This document shows, piece after piece, positions 59,639 to 64,000 of a stretch of 64,000 nucleotides of DNA. How positions within the stretch are numbered: position 1 is the stretch's first letter; each line of letters starts with the position of its first letter. This stretch comes from Candidatus Iainarchaeum sp. (lineage in GTDB: Archaea > Iainarchaeota > Iainarchaeia > Iainarchaeales > UBA10219), in contig JAGVWE010000004.1 of the NCBI GenBank assembly GCA_018304425.1, forward strand, positions 249,189 to 313,188, written 5' to 3'. A model generated the notes under the pieces. That model searched no databases and was not told the DNA's origin. It saw nothing but the letters and a program-made list of their open reading frames with translations. A program made the translations under genes and the position numbers.

Positions 59639-60583
59639 CTAGTGTTCGCTGCCCATGGCCACGTGGGCCATTCGCGGGTCTTGTTCCAGGATTCGGCGCT
59701 TGCGCTCCGCTATTTCCATCTTTCTTCTCGCCTGTTCGTCGGAGATGCCGAGATACCGCATCGCATCGGTGTCCTGGTAGGAGGGCGCAAGGTATCCCGG
59801 TGACCGCAATCCGAACTGTCCCTGCCATTTGCCGCCGAATGCTTCCTCCATGCTGAGGGGTGCCATCCCGGTCACCTTGTTTAGCCACCGGGACGGGAAG
59901 GTTAGGAGGTTGTAGAGCGGTTTGCCAATGAAGGGAACTGATTTGAGGTGGAGGCGGTCCAGGATTGTTTCTGGAAGCTTCAAAAGGGAGCGGACCCCGG
60001 TCAGGTACATGAACCGGTTCTTCCACGCGGTCAACCGCATGTTCCTCCGGACTTCCGGCGGAAGGTTCTGCATCTCTCCCGCCATGGCTTGCCGTTGGGC
60101 GCGCACGTTCAAGTCGTACACTCTTTTAATCAATTCGGCCCTGCGCGGGTCGGTGGGGGACATGCGCCTGAGTTGCCTCCAGGCGGCTTCAAATTCCTTA
60201 TTGGTTATTCCATACTGGTACGAGCCCCCGTACGAGCCAGGCTCGTCCTGCAACATGAACTTGATGGGAGCCACCCGCTCCATCTCCCCGGTCACAGGAT
60301 TTCTTCGTATCCCCATGGTAAGGTTCTTTCTGGCCTCGAATGCCTGGAGCGCGGCTGGTTGGTCAGCGGCGAGCCGGTCCAGTTCGTGGGCCAGCTTGTG
60401 TTCTTCTCTGGTGAGCTCCTTCCACTCGGAGGCGAGATGGATTTCTTCGGGCGTGTGCGGTTCCCAGTACTGGTGCGCGCCGTGCGCCCCGCTTGGCTGT
60501 CCGTGCGGTCGTGCTCTCCCTGTCCCGCGGGCGCGGACCGTGGCGCGGGCAGCCGGTGAAGGCCTGGTAGCAGTAGCAGTCAA
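59639..60583 (-). CDS. Uncharacterised basic protein (314 aa)
   Basis: A basic Ala/Arg-rich, probably disordered N-terminus (about 40 aa) is followed by helical segments (TREEHKLAHELDRLAADQPAALQAFEARKNL; RRAELIKRVYDLNVRAQRQ) and a C-terminal region ending RKMEIAERKRRILEQDPRM. There are no Cys and no transmembrane helix. The start is a TTG with AGGGA upstream, about 9 nt from the predicted transcript start. The family was not recognised. Its codon use and layout fit a real gene, and it converges on the exoprotein gene with an 8-bp gap. Confidence 0.65.
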   Translation of the reverse strand: MTATATRPSPAARATVRARGTGRARPHGQPSGAHGAHQYWEPHTPEEIHLASEWKELTREEHKLAHELDRLAADQPAALQAFEARKNLTMGIRRNPVTGEMERVAPIKFMLQDEPGSYGGSYQYGITNKEFEAAWRQLRRMSPTDPRRAELIKRVYDLNVRAQRQAMAGEMQNLPPEVRRNMRLTAWKNRFMYLTGVRSLLKLPETILDRLHLKSVPFIGKPLYNLLTFPSRWLNKVTGMAPLSMEEAFGGKWQGQFGLRSPGYLAPSYQDTDAMRYLGISDEQARRKMEIAERKRRILEQDPRMAHVAMGSEH

Positions 60584-60646
60584 GTGAATCCCTGATTAAC
60601 TATGCGCGGTTCAGGTATTTAAAGGTAAGGGGAAACTGTGTTATTG

Positions 60647-60934
60647 TTATTGCCCGCCTTGCCGGGCCTTGCGCTGGTCCTCGAGGTACTTATACTCCCA
60701 TGCCAGCCGTTTGTCCTCGATGGCCCGCAATTCCGAAGAGCTCGTCAGCCACATCCACAACTTGGCCCAAAAACCGATTTTGTGCGGGTTTTGCGGGTGG
60801 AACTGGCTTTCCCGCTCCCGGAGACCGCCACCAACCAGGCTGTGGCCCATTCTGGCACCGGTCTGCTTCCATCCCCGGGCGCGCTCGCGCACGAAGTCAA
60901 TGGGCCGGCGCAAACGCCTGCCTAGTGCACTCAT
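60647..60934 (-). CDS. Uncharacterised small basic protein (95 aa)
   Basis: The N-terminus is Arg-rich (MSALGRRLRRPIDFVRERARG), with a central aromatic patch (KIGFWAKLWMWLTSSSELRAIEDKRLAWEYKYLEDQRKARQ). It may contact membrane or nucleic acid. It is 63 bp upstream of the 314-aa gene on the same strand, and both are preceded by TATA-like DNA. No family was recognised. Confidence 0.6.
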   Translation of the reverse strand: MSALGRRLRRPIDFVRERARGWKQTGARMGHSLVGGGLRERESQFHPQNPHKIGFWAKLWMWLTSSSELRAIEDKRLAWEYKYLEDQRKARQGGQ

Positions 60935-61016
60935 CTGAATCCAAAAGAATTAAGGCCTTCCGACTATTTAAGGCTTGCTTTTTTGGGGGGCTTTTCGGGG
61001 GCGTTTGCCGGCCCGT

Positions 61017-61763
61017 TCAGGTAATCAGGGGGGGCTTGCCTTCGAACTTTTCGGAGGCGTCGTGGGCGTCCTTCATGCGCTCCATTTGCACGCGGAGTTC
61101 CTGCTCGGTTTCCTTGGCTTCCTTGAGCAGGGGGCTCACGTCGATGTCCAGGCCCAGGATTTCGTCGAGTTTCTTGACGAGTTCCGCGGAAGCCCGGTAG
61201 TCGGCCGCGATGTTGACGTTGCCCATGATGGAAAACGCTTCAATCTCCGAGTTCTTGAGTTGCAGTAAAATCATGGCGGTAACGCCCGTCGTAATCCCGT
61301 CCTCGATGATTTCCACGCCGTGTTGTTTGAGCAGCGCCTTGGTCTTGTCGCTGGTCGCAATGCCGTAAATGATGTTCTTCGCGTTCGCGTCGGGTTCCGT
61401 GTGGATGCCGGACAAGGAGATGATGCGCTTGATGCCCTTCTTGCGCACCCAGTCGACGACGGCTTTCGCGATTTTCGTGGTGTAGGCCTTGGGAATGATT
61501 TGCTCGGAGATGAGGATGATGAGTTTCAGCTTGTCGTGGACGTAAATCCGCGAGGGGTTGACCGGCATGCCTTCGTGGATGCGGATGACGGGCACGAAGA
61601 TGTCGGAGTCGAGGTAGCCGTGTTCCCGGAACTTCAACCGCTCGATGAGGTACTTGGCCCCGATGGTGCCAATCAAGCCCATGCCGGGGAAGCCCTCGAT
61701 GAGCGTGAAATCGCTGAAGTTCCGCGGCTCGGATTCCACGAGGTCGATCCGGATATCGGGCAT
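61017..61763 (-). CDS. PAC2-family protein, proteasome assembly chaperone-like (248 aa)
   Basis: The PAC2 signature is present (LIEGFPGMGLIGTIGAKYLIERL, about residues 19-41), followed by the conserved body (IRIHEGMPVNPSRIYVHDKLKLIILISEQIIP, RIISLSGIH) and a C-terminal helix. Archaeal PAC2 proteins are thought to help assemble 20S proteasomes; some relatives have other roles. The length is typical. The ATG (MPDIRI) lies 27 nt from a TATA box, predicting a leaderless mRNA. Confidence 0.92.
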   Translation of the reverse strand: MPDIRIDLVESEPRNFSDFTLIEGFPGMGLIGTIGAKYLIERLKFREHGYLDSDIFVPVIRIHEGMPVNPSRIYVHDKLKLIILISEQIIPKAYTTKIAKAVVDWVRKKGIKRIISLSGIHTEPDANAKNIIYGIATSDKTKALLKQHGVEIIEDGITTGVTAMILLQLKNSEIEAFSIMGNVNIAADYRASAELVKKLDEILGLDIDVSPLLKEAKETEQELRVQMERMKDAHDASEKFEGKPPLIT

Positions 61764-61786
61764 GCAGTCCAATAAAGCGCTGACTT

Positions 61787-61794
61787 GTTTTTAA
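61787..61794 (-). promoter_or_regulatory. TATA box for the PAC2 gene
   Basis: TTAAAAAC (minus strand) is centred about 27 nt before the ATG at 61763. The insertion sequence begins only about 16 bp further upstream. Confidence 0.55.
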
Positions 61795-61801
61795 GGGTTG
61801 C

Positions 61802-61810
61802 GGCAGGCCA
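61802..61810. repeat. Target-site duplication, left
   Basis: GGCAGGCCA, identical to 62707-62715, directly abuts the left inverted repeat of the insertion sequence. Confidence 0.9.
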
Positions 61811-62706
61811 GGCTCTGTTGAAAAAGTATTATTAACCACCCCAGCCGTTATTGGGCTGGGGTGGGGAAACCAATGGTGGTGGTTTCCGTATGCGGGATGG
61901 GCGTATAGTTAGAAAAATCAAGCGTTTGTTGTGGTTGGCGCGGGTGCCGCGGTTTTTGCATCGTTTTGGGCCCAAGAAGTACGCGTTTTGGCGGCATGCG
62001 TTGGCGTTGTTGTTGAAGCAGGAACTCCGCTTATCGTATAGGCGCGTGGCCGCGCTGTTGCGCGGCCTCGGTTTTAAAGTGCCAACGTATAGTGCGTTGG
62101 CGAAGATGTCAATGCGCTTGCCGTTGCGTTTGTGGCAGTGGTTGCTGCGTGTTGCCGCTGGACAACCCCTGTTCCGTGTGGGCGCCATGGACGGCACCTA
62201 TTTCTCGTTGACGAACCCGTCCTACCATTACTTGCACCGAATCGATGGAAAGATGCCGCGCGTGCCCGTGCAAGCTACCGTGTTGGTTGACGCGCGTTCC
62301 AAGCGCGTCATGAGTTTACGAGTGCGCGTGCGGCCACGCCGCGACTTTGTAGACACAGAGTACTTGCTGCGGCACGCGTACCGGTTCCCTTGCGTCCTCG
62401 TGGCCGACGCGGACTATGACGTGGAACGCGTGTACGCGTTTGCCAAACACCACGGGCTGACCGCCATGGTTCCCCGACGCAAAGGCACTGTCAAAGGCAT
62501 TAACCGCAAGTACATGCAACGCCAGTTCAACGAACGCGTGTACCACCAACGCTCCAACGTCGAAGCCGTGTTCTCCGCCATCAAACGCCGCAGCGGCAGC
62601 CACGTCCTCGCCCGCTCGGCCCGCAGCCAGCGGGCCGAACTCCACGCCCGCTACACCACCCACAACCTCAAACTAACCAAAAAAACACGAGATTTTCAAC
62701 AGAGCC
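61811..62706 (+). mobile_element. Complete insertion sequence, IS5 family, IS903-like (896 bp)
   Basis: Both ends carry the same 14-bp terminal inverted repeat, GGCTCTGTTGAAAA, close to the recalled IS903 end (GGCTTTGTTGAATAAATC), and the 9-bp target duplication also fits the IS903 group. Inside is a single DDE transposase gene. The clean ends and perfect target duplication suggest a recent insertion. It landed between the PAC2 promoter and the promoter of the winged-helix-like gene. Confidence 0.9.
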
Positions 62707-63083
62707 GGCAGGCCAGCGGCCACGTAAACCTTAAATTAACTACTATATCAACTGATATAGGTATGAAATCGGCTAAAACCCTGACCGTCTTCAAGCCCTC
62801 CAACGTTTTGCGTTACCCCCGGCTTGACACCGTTTTAATGGTCGAGGAAGCCATCCAGAAAGCCGAGGACTACCCGACCAAGGCCGCGCTCTACCGCAGC
62901 CTGCCCAAGAAGATGATGTACCAGACCTTCAACCTCATCCTCGACTATTTGGAGCACGCGGGAAAGATTCATATGGCCGAAACTGGAGGCATTATCTGGC
63001 TCTGGAACCCAAAACTGGTCGACTATTACATGAAGCACCCGGAATTACATTGGGATACCATCAAGCGCAAAATCAATACTTGA
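61890..63083 (+). CDS. IS transposase, DDE type, reading in frame into the next gene
   Basis: The transposase part (MRDGRIVRKIKRLLWLARV to about base 62700) has the DDE_Tnp_1 residues: first Asp in GAMDGTYF, second Asp in VADADYD, and the Glu in RSNVEAVFSAIKRR, with a following basic residue. It is about 270 aa, normal for IS5 elements. No stop codon is present before the right end of the element, so the frame continues through the inverted repeat (TRDFQQS) and joins the winged-helix-like gene. The natural protein is probably the transposase with a short host-encoded tail or this 397-aa fusion. Confidence 0.8.
   Translation: MRDGRIVRKIKRLLWLARVPRFLHRFGPKKYAFWRHALALLLKQELRLSYRRVAALLRGLGFKVPTYSALAKMSMRLPLRLWQWLLRVAAGQPLFRVGAMDGTYFSLTNPSYHYLHRIDGKMPRVPVQATVLVDARSKRVMSLRVRVRPRRDFVDTEYLLRHAYRFPCVLVADADYDVERVYAFAKHHGLTAMVPRRKGTVKGINRKYMQRQFNERVYHQRSNVEAVFSAIKRRSGSHVLARSARSQRAELHARYTTHNLKLTKKTRDFQQSRQASGHVNLKLTTISTDIGMKSAKTLTVFKPSNVLRYPRLDTVLMVEEAIQKAEDYPTKAALYRSLPKKMMYQTFNLILDYLEHAGKIHMAETGGIIWLWNPKLVDYYMKHPELHWDTIKRKINT
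62707..62715. repeat. Target-site duplication, right
   Basis: GGCAGGCCA, identical to 61802-61810. Confidence 0.9.
62731..62738 (+). promoter_or_regulatory. TATA box for the winged-helix-like gene
   Basis: TTAAATTA is centred about 28 nt before the ATG at 62763 and lies just outside the insertion sequence, so the gene keeps its own promoter. Confidence 0.55.
62763..63083 (+). CDS. Small winged-helix-like protein (106 aa)
   Basis: The sequence (FKPSNVLRYPRLDTVLMVEEAIQKAEDYPTKAALYRSLPKKMMYQTFNLILDYLEHAGKI, then a beta wing IHMAETGGIIWLW) matches the layout of archaeal winged-helix DNA-binding proteins. The ATG is about 28 nt after a TATA box, so an independent leaderless start is favoured over translation as a fusion to the transposase. 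Its last 11 bp overlap the convergent RelE-like gene. Confidence 0.7.
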   Translation: MKSAKTLTVFKPSNVLRYPRLDTVLMVEEAIQKAEDYPTKAALYRSLPKKMMYQTFNLILDYLEHAGKIHMAETGGIIWLWNPKLVDYYMKHPELHWDTIKRKINT

Positions 63084-63428
63084 ACCGTCGTTCATAATTT
63101 TTGTGGTCTAACCATTCAAGAATGGTGCTTACCGTGACAGCTTCGTTCTTCCCTATGAAGTAAATCAGACGCCAACCGTTCGGCAAATTGATTTTCCGCA
63201 GATTTTCCGCGCCATAAGTCTTGTACTTCCGTGGAATTAATCTTTTGAGGAGTTGGATGCCGCGCCAGGCATTTTCCTGTATGGCATCCATTGCCCGGCT
63301 GATTGCGCTCTGGAGCTCTTTGTCCTCCGTCGTCCCATGCCCCAATTTTTGAAAGGCCGATGCCCCAATTTTTGAAAGGCCGCCAGCAGTTTCGGGTCAG
63401 TTAAAACGGCTTTGCAGGGAAGTTTCAT
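63073..63428 (-). pseudogene. RelE/ParE-family toxin gene broken by a 23-bp duplication
   Basis: Start MKLPCKAVLTDPKLLAAFQKLGH and end GWRLIYFIGKNEAVTVSTILEWLDHKNYERRFKY belong to one gene but now lie in different frames. Removing one copy of the 23-bp tandem repeat at 63337-63382 restores a single frame of about 110 aa (…QKLGHGTTEDKELQSAISRAM…). The C-terminal half fits RelE/ParE-type ribosome-dependent toxins. As it stands, the 5' frame stops at 63237 and the 3' half can only start from TTG. No antitoxin gene is adjacent. Confidence 0.8.
63337..63382. repeat. Perfect 23-bp tandem duplication
   Basis: ATGCCCCAATTTTTGAAAGG plus CCG is repeated exactly, at 63337-63359 and 63360-63382, and shifts the RelE-like reading frame. 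Confidence 0.95.
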
Positions 63429-63436
63429 GGTGGGCC

Positions 63437-64000
63437 TCACGCCAAATTGTACACGGCGAGGCTCAGGGGCAGCAAGAACAACGCGTAGAGGACTGCTTTC
63501 CGCAGGTTGTTTTCCTGGTTGGCGATGAACAGGGAGGCGATGAGGGCATACTCCGCGATGTAGCCCTGGTTGCCCAGCAGGGCCGCGTTCAGCAATTCCT
63601 TTCTCGACCGCGCGTCCAGGCCGAGGTCGAGGCCGGTGAGGGCGTCAAAGTTGAGGCCCGAGACAATGCCCGAAATGAGGGCCAGCACCAGGGGAACGAT
63701 GACGCCGCCCGCCAGCAGCAACGTGTATTTTTCGACGACCAGGCTGGAAACCCGTTCGCGGAGGATGGACTGGGTTTCCAGCAGGTCCTCCGCGGCCTCC
63801 TTGAAGGTCTGGCTCATGTCGGCCCCCGAATTGTAGCCCTGCACCAGCAGGTTCAGGGCCCTGGAAAGGCTCTGGGAGCCGACTCGTTTGGCCATCCCGC
63901 CCAGGGCCTCCTCCACGGACGAGCCCAACAGCAACTCGGTGTGCGCCTTCCGAAACTCCTGGGAGAGTTCGCCGTAACTGGCTTCCCCCAGGTATTTCAC
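63437..64000 (-). CDS. FlaJ/TadC-like (T2SF) membrane protein, C-terminal part
   Basis: The visible 187 residues include a type II secretion F-type helical half (YGELSQEFRKAHTELLLGSSVEEALGGMAKRV, then SRALNLLVQGYNSGADMSQTFKEAAEDLLETQSILRERVSSLVVEKY) followed by transmembrane helices (TLLLAGGVIVPLVLALISGIVSGL; QGYIAEYALIASLFIA; AVLYALFLLPLSLAVYNLA). The gene continues past the right edge. It is a second platform protein, distinct from the one at 45690-47996. Confidence 0.85.
   Translation of the reverse strand: MKYLGEASYGELSQEFRKAHTELLLGSSVEEALGGMAKRVGSQSLSRALNLLVQGYNSGADMSQTFKEAAEDLLETQSILRERVSSLVVEKYTLLLAGGVIVPLVLALISGIVSGLNFDALTGLDLGLDARSRKELLNAALLGNQGYIAEYALIASLFIANQENNLRKAVLYALFLLPLSLAVYNLA

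Overview
The window reads as GC-rich archaeal DNA. The evidence is a PAC2-family proteasome-assembly-chaperone-like gene, an archaeosortase, archaellum/Tad-type secretion ATPase and membrane genes, archaeal class III-like prepilins, and many genes whose start codon lies about 27 nt downstream of a TATA box, as in leaderless archaeal transcripts. Small toxin-antitoxin genes and very large, lineage-specific surface proteins would fit a DPANN-type archaeon (Diapherotrites/Iainarchaeota or Micrarchaeota-like). That lineage call is an inference from gene content only.

Left part (1-39.5 kb, almost all minus strand). This is a surface-protein locus. Four giant paralogues (one cut by the left edge; the others 2,659, 2,727 and 2,803 aa) share an unusual aromatic N-terminus, one transmembrane anchor next to it, a run of Ig/carboxypeptidase-regulatory-like beta domains and several cysteine signatures at matching positions. 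One ends in a predicted type 1 copper (cupredoxin) domain. Between them lie a 575-aa pilin-like protein, a 574-aa secreted protein and a 208-aa anchored protein. A DUF4143-type ATPase follows at 30-31 kb, then an unrelated 2,497-aa giant protein with a proline-threonine linker and long coiled coils, co-transcribed with a 192-aa anchored protein.

Middle (39.5-43.3 kb). This is a small-gene, recombination-prone stretch. It holds a displaced 3' end of the archaeosortase gene, an orphan HicB antitoxin, an acylphosphatase/coiled-coil fusion, a decayed gene, the archaeosortase itself, a polytopic membrane protein, and a MazF-type toxin-antitoxin pair preceded by three palindromic repeats.

Right-middle (43.4-54.9 kb, mostly plus strand). 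This is a type IV filament assembly cluster: an FlaI/TadA-like ATPase, a double-domain FlaJ/TadC-like platform protein, then eight small single-transmembrane, prepilin-like proteins, interrupted by a second acylphosphatase/coiled-coil fusion. A zinc-ribbon protein and a membrane protein close the region.

Right end (55-64 kb). A 1,543-aa secreted protein carries a C-terminal PEP-CTERM-like tripartite signal, making it the obvious candidate substrate of the archaeosortase. Then come two unknown minus-strand genes, the PAC2 protein, a complete IS903-like insertion sequence with a 9-bp target duplication whose transposase reads in frame into a winged-helix-like gene, a RelE-like toxin gene broken by an exact 23-bp tandem duplication, and the C-terminal part of a second FlaJ/TadC-type protein running off the edge.

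Taken together, the window looks like a dedicated cell-surface programme: giant anchored fibre or adhesin proteins, a pilus-type assembly machine with many minor pilins, and a sortase-anchored exoprotein. No tRNA, rRNA or CRISPR array was seen.
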